Assembly (NCBI RefSeq): GCF_002896965.1
Contig: NZ_LYMM01000042.1
Location: forward strand, 1-59,592
Source of the DNA: Novosphingobium guangzhouense
GTDB lineage: Bacteria; Pseudomonadota; Alphaproteobacteria; Sphingomonadales; Sphingomonadaceae
Direction of reading: 5' to 3'
Length of the DNA stretch: 59,592 bases
Shown piece after piece: positions 33,540-41,634 of the stretch. Position 1 is the first letter of the stretch. Each line of letters opens with the position of its first letter. The notes below the pieces were generated by a model. The model made no database searches and was not told where the DNA came from. It saw nothing but the letters and a program-made list of their open reading frames with translations. Made by a program: the position numbers and the translations under genes.

Positions 33540-34883
33540 ATGAGCGCCAAGGTCATCCACTTTCCCACCCGTCCGTCCCGGCTTTCGCTGCGGCTTGAAT
33601 GGTTCGCCACCGATCGCTCGGTTTTGCTGGGCATCTGGGCGCTGTATTTCGCCCTGCGCGCCGCCGTGCTGCTGATCGACGTTGCCCCCACTTCGGATGC
33701 CGAGTGGTACTATACCCGCGCGGCAAGTCTGGCGGTGGGGCGGGGCTACCTGGACAATGCGGGAGCGCCGACGGCGTTCTGGCCTGCGGGCTGGCCGATC
33801 GCGCTGAGCCTTGTATTCTCGCAGTTTGGCGTGTCGCAAGTGGCACTGGGCCTGTTCAACCTTGCCAGCGCCATGCTGATCGGCGCGCTGACGCTGGTGC
33901 TGGGACGGCGGCTGTTCGGCTCGGAAGGTGCAGCGCGTGCAGGGCTGCTGCTGCTGGCGGTCTATCCCAACGCCATCGGCTATGTCCCGCTGGCGCTGAC
34001 CGAAGTGTTCTACACCGCGCTGCTGATGGCCGGGTGCTGGGTGATCGTGACTCGCACCAGTCGCTGGCACCTTGTCAGCGCGGGCCTTCTGTTCGGCGTC
34101 GCGACGCTGGTGAAGGCGCAGACGCTGGTGGTCGTGCCGCTGCTTTTCGCGATCGAGTGGCTGCGGATGGGGCAAATGTGGAAGCGCCTGCCGGGCCTCG
34201 TTTCAGAGGGGCTTCTAGTGCTGGCGCTTGCCGCGTTGACCGTAGCACCGTGGACGATCCGCAATGAAATGCAACTGGGCCACTGGGTCGCGGTGTCCAC
34301 CAATGGCGGCTACACCCTGCTTACCGGCAACCACGACACCGCGACCGGAGACTACACGCCCGACGCGCCCGTGGTTAAGGAACTGATGGCCCGCACCGGC
34401 CTTGACGAAGTGCAGCGCGATGCCGAAGCGCGGCGGCTGGGGATGGAATGGATCACGTCCCATCCCGACCGTTTCGTGAAACTGGCGCCGAAGAAGTTCC
34501 TGCGCCTCTGGCTGCCCGATGGTGAGGCTGAATGGGCCTATCAGGGCGGCGCCGCCGGCTACCCCCGGTTCGAACTGGCCTACCGGGCGGTGCGCGTGCT
34601 CAATCAGGGGTTCTACGTCACGCTGATGGTGGCCTTTGCCGCAGCCTTTTTCGTGATGATCGCAAGGCGCCGACGCGATGGGCAGCGCTGGATCGGCTGG
34701 TGGCTGCTGCCTTACGGGATCGCGCTATACCCGACGCTGATCTGTCTGGTGTTCTCGGGCCAGTCGCGGTTTCACTACCCGGTGATGCCGTGGGTCTGCA
34801 TGACGGCGGGCTGGCTGGCCATGACCGCGCTGGGCAAGCTGGGTGATCGCGGCAGCACGGCCCACACCCACACCCTGCACTGA
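33540..34883 (+). CDS. GT-C (family 39-like) membrane glycosyltransferase
   Basis: This 447-residue integral membrane protein has about nine to eleven predicted helices. The first extracytoplasmic loop holds TSDAEWYYTRAASLAVGRGYLDN with an acidic pair near the position used for catalysis in GT-C enzymes, then PTAFWPAGWPIAL. The family uses polyprenyl-phosphate sugars to glycosylate proteins or lipids in the periplasm. The ATG is the only good start after the divergent gap. No polysaccharide genes adjoin it. Confidence 0.8.
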   Translation: MSAKVIHFPTRPSRLSLRLEWFATDRSVLLGIWALYFALRAAVLLIDVAPTSDAEWYYTRAASLAVGRGYLDNAGAPTAFWPAGWPIALSLVFSQFGVSQVALGLFNLASAMLIGALTLVLGRRLFGSEGAARAGLLLLAVYPNAIGYVPLALTEVFYTALLMAGCWVIVTRTSRWHLVSAGLLFGVATLVKAQTLVVVPLLFAIEWLRMGQMWKRLPGLVSEGLLVLALAALTVAPWTIRNEMQLGHWVAVSTNGGYTLLTGNHDTATGDYTPDAPVVKELMARTGLDEVQRDAEARRLGMEWITSHPDRFVKLAPKKFLRLWLPDGEAEWAYQGGAAGYPRFELAYRAVRVLNQGFYVTLMVAFAAAFFVMIARRRRDGQRWIGWWLLPYGIALYPTLICLVFSGQSRFHYPVMPWVCMTAGWLAMTALGKLGDRGSTAHTHTLH

Positions 34884-34895
34884 AGCCTGCGTGGA

Positions 34896-35093
34896 TCAGT
34901 AAAGCGCCGGAGCGAAGACCCGCAGCACCAGCTTTCCGTCCGCGCGGATGGTGCCAAGGCTGGTTTCCTCTTGCGCCTGCGCCGGTTCTTCCGAAGAGCT
35001 GAACAGGCCAAGCGACACCGCCATGGCCACGGCGATCGCCACGGCTACGCCGATCCTTGCACCCCGCCTGCGCCTGACTGGCCCGGACGCCAT
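34896..35093 (-). CDS. Small single-helix membrane protein
   Basis: This 65-residue protein has a basic N-terminus (MASGPVRRRRGAR), one helix (IGVAVAIAVAMAVSLGLF) and a short exported tail. The ATG at 35093 overlaps the stop of the XRE regulator by one base (TGATG). It is the third gene of a compact operon. No family is recognised. Confidence 0.6.
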   Translation of the reverse strand: MASGPVRRRRGARIGVAVAIAVAMAVSLGLFSSSEEPAQAQEETSLGTIRADGKLVLRVFAPALY

Positions 35094-35287
35094 CACTCAC
35101 CCCTTTGGAATATGTCCTCGATCGCCATACCAAAGACATCGGCTATGCGAAAGGCCAGCGGCAGCGACGGATCGTAGCGCCCGGTTTCGATCGCATTGAC
35201 GCTCTGACGTGAGACTTCGAGCCGTTCGGCCAGATCCTGCTGGCTCCAGCCGCGTTCGGCGCGCAGAACCTTCAGGCGGTTCTTCAC
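35093..35287 (-). CDS. Small XRE-family transcriptional regulator
   Basis: The 64-residue product consists almost only of a helix-turn-helix domain: KNRLKVLRAERGWSQQDLAERLEVSRQSVNAIETGRYDPSLPLAFRIADVFG. This one-domain type is usually paired with a membrane protein and acts as an autorepressor. The GTG start overlaps the membrane-protein stop by four bases (GTGA), where the family-conserved N-terminus begins. Upstream in-frame codons lack family similarity. It likely binds the repeats at 35714-35785. Confidence 0.85.
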   Translation of the reverse strand: MKNRLKVLRAERGWSQQDLAERLEVSRQSVNAIETGRYDPSLPLAFRIADVFGMAIEDIFQRGE

Positions 35288-35712
35288 GCGCAGTTCCCGG
35301 ATGCACCCTGCGTGATGCGGTTGACCAGCATGCCGACGAACAGGCCCATCGCCCACAGCGGAAACACAAGGAATACAGGCAGCCTGGGCAGGTCGGTATA
35401 GATTTCAAGCAGACCCCAGACACTGCAAACGGCAAGCGTCACGCCCGTCGCGACAAGAAACTTGCGGACTTCCAGCACCCGCAGGTATTCGTCATCCAGT
35501 TCGATGAGCAGGCGCGCCATCGCCCAGATCCAGCCCAGAACTGCAAGCCCCGGCAGCAAGGCCAGCGCGATGGCCGTCGCATTGGCCTGATCACGGTCCG
35601 GCACCAGCCACGATGCCAGCATGATGGCCCCCACGTACAGCAGGCTCAGCGGCATCATGCGGCGGGTATAGCGCCGATAGGCAGGGTTTTTCACGGACGT
35701 TCCACAAGACAT
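35284..35712 (-). CDS. Four-helix membrane protein of an XRE operon
   Basis: This 142-residue protein has four predicted transmembrane helices (MMPLSLLYVGAIMLASWLV, ATAIALALLPGLAVLGWIWA, FLVATGVTLAVCSVWGLLEI and LPVFLVFPLWAMGLFVGMLV). Membrane proteins of this type often accompany one-domain XRE regulators, as a sensor or a target. The ATG at 35712 is preceded by AAGGAACC. It is the promoter-proximal gene. Function is unknown. Confidence 0.7.
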   Translation of the reverse strand: MSCGTSVKNPAYRRYTRRMMPLSLLYVGAIMLASWLVPDRDQANATAIALALLPGLAVLGWIWAMARLLIELDDEYLRVLEVRKFLVATGVTLAVCSVWGLLEIYTDLPRLPVFLVFPLWAMGLFVGMLVNRITQGASGNCA

Positions 35713-35713
35713 G

Positions 35714-35785
35714 ACAAGGTTCCTTGTTCATTTGTAAAGTTACCTTGTCTTTGTCGGTGTAGAAAGTCAAGCCAGCTTTACAAAT
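35714..35785. promoter_or_regulatory. Repeat operators and promoter of the XRE operon
   Basis: The perfect palindrome ACAAGG-TT-CCTTGT (35714-35727) touches the first start codon. On the minus strand ACAAGG recurs 21 bases upstream, two helical turns away. A 10-bp inverted repeat (ATTTGTAAAG at 35730-35739, CTTTACAAAT at 35776-35785) brackets a -35-like TTGACT (35765-35770, minus). This is an ideal arrangement for cooperative autorepression by the small XRE protein. Confidence 0.55.
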
Positions 35786-35843
35786 AGACAAGCACCCTGC
35801 TCACCGGATTGCGCTCATGCCCGCGAATCGCTACATCGCGGCC

Positions 35844-35915
35844 ATGCTTTCGCGTCTCACAACGACCACTACCGTCACTACCCGGCCCATCCGGGCACGG
35901 TTGGTCGCGGCCTGA
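35844..35915 (+). CDS. Threonine-rich leader peptide of thrS
   Basis: A 23-codon frame encodes MLSRL, five consecutive Thr, Val, two Thr, and then RPIRARLVAA before TGA at 35913-35915. Seven of eight successive codons (bases 35859-35882) are ACN. It lies 177 bases upstream of the thrS start on the same strand. A ribosome short of charged threonyl-tRNA would stall exactly there, upstream of alternative hairpins. The frame was too short for routine gene calling. Its ribosome-binding site is weak. Confidence 0.75.
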   Translation: MLSRLTTTTTVTTRPIRARLVAA

Positions 35916-35948
35916 GAACGCGTACCGCCGTCGCCCGGATTTCGGGCG
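35881..35948 (+). promoter_or_regulatory. Attenuator with three alternative stems before thrS
   Basis: Stem 1:2 is CCCGG (35881-35885) with CCGGG (35891-35895). Stem 2:3 is ATCCGGGC (35889-35896) with GCCCGGAT (35933-35940), eight perfect pairs. Stem 3:4 is CGCCCG (35932-35937) with CGGGCG (35943-35948) around GATTT. The stems are mutually exclusive, which is the classical layout of a leader-peptide attenuator: stalling at the Thr codons blocks region 1, lets 2:3 form and prevents 3:4. The 3:4 stem is followed by a pyrimidine-rich GTCTCTCTCCC instead of a clean U-run. Confidence 0.65.
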
Positions 35949-36043
35949 GGACCGGCGTCTCTCTCCCGAAATAGAGCCATTTCAGCCGACGCCGCACCTT
36001 CACCCGGAGGCGCGCCTGTGCCATGGCGCCCCAAAGCTTTTCC

Positions 36044-36071
36044 GCCCACATGCTCTGGTATGGCATGGGGC
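36044..36071 (+). promoter_or_regulatory. Hairpin just upstream of the thrS start
   Basis: GCCC-A-CATGC (36044-36053) pairs with GCATGGGGC (36063-36071), giving nine base pairs with one bulged A and a nine-base loop. The descending arm holds the purine-rich GGGG ahead of the first possible thrS start. An upstream GCCCCA (36028-36033) can pair instead with TGGGGC (36066-36071). This could regulate thrS translation in addition to the attenuator. Confidence 0.4.
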
Positions 36072-36092
36072 AAACGAGAGATGAGTTCGTCC

Positions 36093-38102
36093 ATGTCCGA
36101 AATGTTCAAGATCAGCCTGCCCGACGGTTCCATCCGCGAGATGCCCGAAGGCTCGACCCCGGCAGACGTCGCCGCCGCCATCGGTCCGGGCCTTGCGAAA
36201 GCCGCCCTTGCCGCGAAGATCGACGGTGAGCTGGTCGACCTGACCCGCCCCTTCACCGGCGACGCGGCGCTCGCGCTCGTCACCAGCCGCGACGAGGCCG
36301 AAGCGCTGGATCTTGCCCGGCATGACTTCGCGCACGTGCTGGCCGAAGCGGTCCAGGCGCTGTTTCCGGGCACGCAGATCACCTTCGGCCCTTCGACCGA
36401 CGATGGCTTCTACTACGATTTCGCGCCGCCGGTGATCGATGGAAAGGCCCGCCCGTTCACTGACGAAGACCTGCCCGCGATCGAAGCGGAGATGCGCCGG
36501 ATCATCGGCGCCGACAAGCCCCTGCGCCGCGAAGTGTGGAGCCGCGAACAGCTGATCAGCCGCTGGAAGCAGCAGGGTGAAAGCTTCAAGGCCGAATGGG
36601 CAGCCGAACTGCCCGGCGACGAACCGCTGACGGTCTACTGGTCTGGCGACGACTGGCTCGACATGTGCCGTGGCCCGCACCTGCCCTCCACCGGCAAGCT
36701 GGACCCGGCGGCCTTCAAGCTGACGCGCGTATCGGGTGCCTACTGGCGCGGCGACCAGAAGAACGCGATGCTCAGCCGCATCTACGGCACCGGCTGGCTC
36801 AACAAGAAGCAGCTGGCAGAGCACCTGACCCGGCTTGAAGAAGCCGCCAAGCGCGATCACCGCAAGCTGGGCAACGAGATGGACCTGTTCCACCTCCAGC
36901 ACGAAGCGCACGGCTCGGTGTTCTGGCACCCCAAGGGCTACGTGATCTATCGCGCGCTGGAAGACTACATGCGCCGCGCGATCAGCAAGGCGGACTGCAA
37001 GGAAGTGAAGACCCCGCAGGTCATGGACGCGCGCCAGTGGGAGCAGTCCGGCCACTGGGGCAAGTACCGCGAAAACATGTTCGTCATCCCCGACGAAGTG
37101 CCCAACACCGAAGATGACGGCCCGATCATCTCGGACGACGCGCAGTGGATGGCCTTGAAGCCGATGAACTGCCCCGCGCACGTCCTGATCTTCAAGCAGG
37201 GCATCAAGTCCTACCGCGACCTCCCCTTACGCATCGTCGAGAACGGCTGCTGCCACCGCAACGAGCCGCACGGCGCGCTCCACGGCCTGATGCGCGTGCG
37301 CCAGTTCACGCAGGACGACGGCCACATCTTCTGCCGCGAAGACCAGATCGTGGGCGAAGTGCAGGCGTTCTGCGAAATGGCGGACCGGGTCTACAAGGAC
37401 TTCGGATTTACTTACGCGATCAAACTGGCGCTGCGCCCGGACAACCGTATCGGCACCGACGAGCAGTGGGACAAGGCCGAAGCCGAACTGCGCGACGCCG
37501 TGGTCCGTGCGGGACTTGCCACCGAGGAATACGGCTGGGAGGAACTGCCGGGCGAAGGCGCGTTCTATGCGCCCAAGCTGGAATGGCACCTGACCGACGC
37601 GATCGGCCGCACCTGGCAGGTCGGCACGATTCAGTCCGACCGCATGCTGCCCGAACGCCTTGACGCCCACTACATCGGCGAAGATGGCGAAAAGCACCGC
37701 CCGGTCATGCTGCACCGCGCGATCTTCGGTTCCTATGAACGCTTCATCGGCATCCTGATCGAACACTTCGCGGGCAAGCTGCCGGTGTGGCTGGCCCCGG
37801 TTCAGGCCGTGGTCGCCACCATCGTGTCCGACGCCGACGGCTATGCCGCTGATGTCGCCGCGAAGCTGAAGGCGGCAGGCGTGCGCGTGGAAACCGATCT
37901 TCGCAACGAGAAGATCAACTACAAGGTGCGCGAACACTCGCTCAAGAAGGTTCCCCACCTCCTCGTCGTCGGCAAGCGCGAGGCGGAGGAAGGCACCGTC
38001 GCCGTGCGCACGCTGGGCGCCGAACACCAGAAGGTCATGTCGCTGGACGAAGCCATCGCGCTTCTCACCAATGAAGCTCTGGCGCCGGACCTCAAGGCAT
38101 GA
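36093..38102 (+). CDS. thrS: Threonyl-tRNA synthetase
   Basis: This 669-residue class II synthetase charges tRNA-Thr. It has an N-terminal TGS domain (about residues 4-65), an editing domain with HDFAHVLAEA and DMCRGPHLPS, whose His/Cys residues hydrolyse mischarged Ser-tRNA, and a catalytic core with Zn ligands in MNCPAHVLIF, FTQDDGHIFC and HRAIFGSYERFIGILIEH. An anticodon-binding domain ends the protein. The ATG at 36093 has GAG seven bases upstream; an ATG at 36081 would add four residues. A Thr-rich leader and attenuator precede it, and its stop overlaps the next gene. Confidence 0.97.
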   Translation: MSEMFKISLPDGSIREMPEGSTPADVAAAIGPGLAKAALAAKIDGELVDLTRPFTGDAALALVTSRDEAEALDLARHDFAHVLAEAVQALFPGTQITFGPSTDDGFYYDFAPPVIDGKARPFTDEDLPAIEAEMRRIIGADKPLRREVWSREQLISRWKQQGESFKAEWAAELPGDEPLTVYWSGDDWLDMCRGPHLPSTGKLDPAAFKLTRVSGAYWRGDQKNAMLSRIYGTGWLNKKQLAEHLTRLEEAAKRDHRKLGNEMDLFHLQHEAHGSVFWHPKGYVIYRALEDYMRRAISKADCKEVKTPQVMDARQWEQSGHWGKYRENMFVIPDEVPNTEDDGPIISDDAQWMALKPMNCPAHVLIFKQGIKSYRDLPLRIVENGCCHRNEPHGALHGLMRVRQFTQDDGHIFCREDQIVGEVQAFCEMADRVYKDFGFTYAIKLALRPDNRIGTDEQWDKAEAELRDAVVRAGLATEEYGWEELPGEGAFYAPKLEWHLTDAIGRTWQVGTIQSDRMLPERLDAHYIGEDGEKHRPVMLHRAIFGSYERFIGILIEHFAGKLPVWLAPVQAVVATIVSDADGYAADVAAKLKAAGVRVETDLRNEKINYKVREHSLKKVPHLLVVGKREAEEGTVAVRTLGAEHQKVMSLDEAIALLTNEALAPDLKA

Positions 38103-38776
38103 TCCAGCGCGAACTCATCGACACCGCATGGATCCCGGACGGCGAGAAGCTTGAGCTGTTCCGGCACGACAAGGACTTCATGATCGTCATCGGCCACAAC
38201 GAGCTGATGAGCACGCGCAAGTGGGGCTCGGAAGAGGCCCTTGCGACGATGGCCTACGATCGGATCAAGGGCTCTGCCAAGCGCCCCCATATCCTGATCG
38301 GCGGCTATGGCATGGGCTTTACCCTGCGCGCCGCGCTGCGGGTGCTGCCCGCCGATGCGAAGATCACCGTCGTCGAACTGGTGCCCGAGATCATCCAGTG
38401 GGCCCGCGGCCCGATGGCGCACCTGACCGGCGATTGCCTGGAAGACCCCCGCGTCAACCTGGTGATGGGCGACGTTGCGCAGGCCATCGTCGATGGCCAC
38501 GGCGATTACGATGCGATCCTGCTCGACGTCGACAACGGCCCCGACGGTCTGGTCCGCGAAGACAACAACGTCATCTATTCCAAGGTTGGACTGCGTGAGG
38601 CTTACGGGGCGCTGACCCCGGACGGCGTGCTGGCGATCTGGTCGGCAGGTGCCGACCCTTCGTTCACCCGCCGCATCGAACGGGCAAGGTTCGCGGTGGA
38701 CGAAGTAAAGGTCCATGCCCGCAGCAACGGCAAGGGGCCGAAGCACGTCATCTGGTTTGCGTCGAAGAGTGAATAA
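38099..38776 (+). CDS. Spermidine synthase-like methyltransferase-fold protein
   Basis: This 225-residue protein has the Rossmann-like class I fold with LIGGYGMGFTLRAAL, an acidic ELVPEIIQWARGP strand and DYDAILLDVDNGPD, as in spermidine synthases. It is shorter than SpeE (about 280-300) and lacks an obvious polyamine gatekeeper. The start overlaps the thrS stop by four bases (ATGA), so it is co-expressed with thrS and probably under the same attenuator. Its substrate is unknown. Confidence 0.8.
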   Translation: MIQRELIDTAWIPDGEKLELFRHDKDFMIVIGHNELMSTRKWGSEEALATMAYDRIKGSAKRPHILIGGYGMGFTLRAALRVLPADAKITVVELVPEIIQWARGPMAHLTGDCLEDPRVNLVMGDVAQAIVDGHGDYDAILLDVDNGPDGLVREDNNVIYSKVGLREAYGALTPDGVLAIWSAGADPSFTRRIERARFAVDEVKVHARSNGKGPKHVIWFASKSE

Positions 38777-38777
38777 A

Positions 38778-38812
38778 TAAGGGAAGCTGGGGCCATCACC
38801 CCAGACCCCTTA
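38778..38812 (+). terminator. Hairpin after the thrS operon
   Basis: TAAGGG-aag-CTGGGG-6-CCCCAG-ac-CCCTTA forms a double stem with a small internal loop directly after the stop codon. It lacks a long U-tract but is the only candidate terminator for the thrS unit. Confidence 0.5.
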
Positions 38813-38878
38813 CTGTCGGCGTGGCGCGTGCAGCAGCCTCAGCGCTAAATTGCGCCGCAGGCCATCAACAGCTCTGGC

Positions 38879-39136
38879 TCACAATGAGCGCGTGGCGCCC
38901 CTGCACGAACCTAGCTCGGCGGTAATGGGGATTGCAGGGGGGCTCTGTTCCCCTGCCTTCTTCTTCCTGCCCTTCGAAACCGCCACGATCACCGCGCTGC
39001 CAAGCAATATCCCGGTGACCATGGCCCCAACGGCAAGAAGCCCGAGCGGACTGTAATCCGTTCGGGCTTCTGCGCTGAAGACCTTGCCGAAGCGCACTGT
39101 GGCGCTGGTGACCTGTCTATCCTTGGTGAGCTTCAT
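38879..39136 (-). CDS. Small membrane protein of unknown function
   Basis: This 85-residue frame starts MKLTKDRQVTSATVRFGKVF, has one strong helix (PLGLLAVGAMVTGILLGSAVIVAV) followed by a basic KGRKKK, and ends in a polar tail. AGGG lies just before the ATG. It follows the bestrophin stop by ten bases on the same strand. Positive residues after the helix suggest the C-terminus is cytoplasmic. No family is recognised. Confidence 0.5.
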   Translation of the reverse strand: MKLTKDRQVTSATVRFGKVFSAEARTDYSPLGLLAVGAMVTGILLGSAVIVAVSKGRKKKAGEQSPPAIPITAELGSCRGATRSL

Positions 39137-39146
39137 GCCCTGACGA

Positions 39147-40034
39147 TTACCACAGTACCCCGTGCTTGTCAGGCGCGACCGGGCCGGGGGCTTCTTCGCC
39201 GATGCACTGCAGCAGATCGATCTCGATCGTGCGGCACATGGCGTTGAGCGGGAGGTCGTGGACGTCGTTCGCGAACGGATCGACAAGGTCGTCGCCGATG
39301 GCCAGAACCGCAAGGAACATAAGCCCCGCGATCGTCGAACCCAGCGGAGTCGCGAACTGCAGCGTCTCGACCAGGCCGATCGGCAGCAACACACAGAACA
39401 GGTGCGTGAACACTTCGGGGATGAAGCGGTACTGGAAGGGCAGCGGCGTGTTCTTCAGCCGCTCCATCCCGCCCTGCGAGTTGGCGATATCGACAAGAAC
39501 CGCTTCCATCTGCGCCTGCTGGATCGTGTCGATCCAGCCATTGCGCCGCGCCTCGTCGATGCGGCGGCCGGTGCCGTCAAGAATGCCGTTGGCCACGTTG
39601 ACGCGCTGGAGCGCCAGATCCTTTTCGTGCTTGGGCAGAAGGCGCAGGACTTCTTCGTCCTGCGGCAGCTTGCGCAACTGGCAGCGCAGTGCGTTCACAT
39701 AGGCGATCTGGCGGTAGACGATCTGCCGCTTGAGATCGGAAGCCTCCGGATCGGGCATGAAGTTGCGGGTCGCGCGCGCAATGTTGCGGCTGGCGTTGAT
39801 CATCAGGCCCCAAAGGCCGCGCCCTTCCCACCAGCGCTGGTAGGCGGAATTGCTGCGAAAGCCGAGGAACAGCGCCAGCGCCGAACCGAACAGCGTGATC
39901 GGCAGTTCCGGCGCCTTGAAGGGCAGGATGTAATACGTGATCGTCACGACCACGTCCCACACGAACAGAAGGGCCAGCGGCCTCCAGATTTCCTGGAAGA
40001 CGCGGCGGGAACTGGGAATCTTGGCTACGATCAT
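39147..40034 (-). CDS. Bestrophin family anion channel
   Basis: This 295-residue membrane protein matches bacterial bestrophins (UPF0187), pentameric channels. It reads WRPLALLFVWDVVVTITYYI, PITLFGSALALFLGFRSNSAYQRWWEGRGLWG, the hallmark segment with the pore aromatic residues, and later EVFTHLFCVLLPIGLVE and DPFANDVHDLPLNAMCRTIE. It probably conducts chloride or other anions across the inner membrane. The ATG at 40034 overlaps the stop of the upstream small gene by four bases. Confidence 0.88.
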   Translation of the reverse strand: MIVAKIPSSRRVFQEIWRPLALLFVWDVVVTITYYILPFKAPELPITLFGSALALFLGFRSNSAYQRWWEGRGLWGLMINASRNIARATRNFMPDPEASDLKRQIVYRQIAYVNALRCQLRKLPQDEEVLRLLPKHEKDLALQRVNVANGILDGTGRRIDEARRNGWIDTIQQAQMEAVLVDIANSQGGMERLKNTPLPFQYRFIPEVFTHLFCVLLPIGLVETLQFATPLGSTIAGLMFLAVLAIGDDLVDPFANDVHDLPLNAMCRTIEIDLLQCIGEEAPGPVAPDKHGVLW

Positions 40035-40273
40035 TGGGTCTTGGCAGGCTCCGCATTCACCGGCTGGGCCGCTGCCGGGCCAACCTTGGGTGCGCCTTCG
40101 GTCGAACGGGCCATGGCGATCGAGGTTCCGGTAGCAGGCCGGATCGAGAACCAGTCTACACGGTCCACGGCGACGAGAAAGGCCAGAACGCCGCAGCCAA
40201 ACAGGAAAAGCAGGCCGTTGCCGATGAACGATTCGCGCAGGCGGGCGCGGTCGGCGTCAGTCATGTTGCGCAT
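40031..40273 (-). CDS. Small membrane protein upstream of bestrophin
   Basis: This 80-residue product begins MRNMTDADRARLRESFIG, has one helix (NGLLFLFGCGVLAFLVAV) and ends in an Ala/Pro-rich tail. The ATG at 40273 follows GGAG by six bases; other in-frame ATGs lie at 40264, 40279 and 40285. It overlaps the bestrophin gene by four bases and may be an accessory subunit, though nothing proves this. Confidence 0.6.
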   Translation of the reverse strand: MRNMTDADRARLRESFIGNGLLFLFGCGVLAFLVAVDRVDWFSIRPATGTSIAMARSTEGAPKVGPAAAQPVNAEPAKTQ

Positions 40274-40468
40274 TGTCATCTCCATCAAACGGTGAGCCCC
40301 AAGAGTGGGCATCCGTGATTTCGATTGCATCATCACAATGCGACAAAACTTTGCTGCGACGCAATATGCAGGTGTGCGGTGCAACAGACGAGACAGGATG
40401 CAGCCACGATCCGTTACGAAGCGTTGAATTTCCTTGGAAAGATTGCTGCCCGATGAACGGCACGCGAC

Positions 40469-40594
40469 TCAGAACGGCAACGCGTCTCGCGCCAGAATCA
40501 GCGCCAGCGCGCATCCGCCGACAATCAGCGGGCGCAGCCATTCGAACCCGGCGACGGGACGATGGGACTGCGCGAGAGCGACGATACGAGCCAT
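40469..40594 (-). CDS. Putative 41-residue membrane protein
   Basis: In the 368-base gap 40274-40641 a short minus-strand frame reads MARIVALAQSHRPVAGF and then one hydrophobic segment (LIVGGCALALILA). There is no convincing ribosome-binding site. I see no other gene or regulatory signal in this gap apart from runs of GCGC repeats near 40594-40614. Confidence 0.22.
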   Translation of the reverse strand: MARIVALAQSHRPVAGFEWLRPLIVGGCALALILARDALPF

Positions 40595-40641
40595 GCGCGC
40601 GGCTATGCGCGCGCACTGGTTTCCAAAGCGTTAAGACAACA

Positions 40642-41634
40642 TCAGACGGACGGCATCTGCTGGCTTGAGCAATGGAACGATCCCCCGCCCGCCAGCACCG
40701 CATCGGCCATGATTCCCACAGTGTCGCGGTCCGGGAACAGCGCAGCGATCGCGGCAACGCCCTCTTCGTCATGCGCGGTGCCGTAGATCGGCACGACCAC
40801 CAGCTTCGAGGTGATCGCAAAGTTCATGTAGCTGGCCGGCTCGACCCGGCCTTCTGTCTCCACCCGGCCCGGCGAGGGCACTTCGGCAACCTTGACCCCC
40901 ATCGCTTCGGCCCGCGCCTTCGCGTCGGCATAGATCGCGGCATTGGGATCGTCGGCGCCGGTGGCACGGGGAACCGCCAGCAGATTGGGAGCAACAAAGC
41001 GGGCAAGGTTATCGACATGGCCGTCGGTGTGATCGTTGATCAGGCCATCACCCAGCCACAGCACCCGGTCATAGCCCAGATCGCGCGTCAACCGCATCTC
41101 CAGGTCGGCGCGGGTCAGGTGGGGGTTGCGGTTGGGATTGAGGAAGACCTGCTCGGTCACGGCCACCAGCCCGGTACCATCCCCGTCGATCGCGCCGCCT
41201 TCGAGGATCCAGTCGGCCATTTCGACGTCGAGCCCGGCATCGCGCGCCAGTTCCTCGCCGATCTCCTGATCGCCGTCCATCAGGTACTTGCCGCCCCAGC
41301 CGTTGAAGCCGAAGCGCATGCCCTTGCGGTTGCCGTGCGCGTCCATGGTGACGAGCGGCCCGGTATCGCGCAGCCACACGTCACCATAGCGGCGGGTTTC
41401 CAGCGTGACCTTGTCCGACACCAGTTCGCTGGCGCGGGCGCGGTTGGCCTCGTCGCGCACGATCAGGCGCACGTCCTGCCCGCTTTGCGCCACGGCGCTG
41501 GCGAAGGCCGCCATCTGCTCCTGCGCGCGTTCAAGGAAGCCCGGCCATTCGACCGGATCGTGCGGAAAACCGATCCACAGCCAATCCTGCGCGGCCCACT
41601 CGGGAGGAAGTACGAAAGTCACTTGGTATTGCAT
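40642..41634 (-). CDS. Agmatine deiminase family protein
   Basis: This 330-residue guanidine-modifying enzyme hydrolyses agmatine to N-carbamoylputrescine, or acts as a peptidylarginine deiminase-like enzyme. It shows RRYGDVWLRDTGP, a substrate-binding segment, LEGGAIDGDGTG, GDGLINDHTDGHVDN and the catalytic Cys in GGGSFHCSSQQ near the C-terminus. Its start overlaps the peptidase gene by 16 bases. N-carbamoylputrescine amidohydrolase, the usual partner, is not in this window. Confidence 0.9.
   Translation of the reverse strand: MQYQVTFVLPPEWAAQDWLWIGFPHDPVEWPGFLERAQEQMAAFASAVAQSGQDVRLIVRDEANRARASELVSDKVTLETRRYGDVWLRDTGPLVTMDAHGNRKGMRFGFNGWGGKYLMDGDQEIGEELARDAGLDVEMADWILEGGAIDGDGTGLVAVTEQVFLNPNRNPHLTRADLEMRLTRDLGYDRVLWLGDGLINDHTDGHVDNLARFVAPNLLAVPRATGADDPNAAIYADAKARAEAMGVKVAEVPSPGRVETEGRVEPASYMNFAITSKLVVVPIYGTAHDEEGVAAIAALFPDRDTVGIMADAVLAGGGSFHCSSQQMPSV

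Noticed and set aside
35787..36092. A T-box or other metabolite riboswitch before thrS
   Set aside because: No T-box specifier architecture or antiterminator consensus is visible. The Thr codon run with alternative stems explains the leader better.
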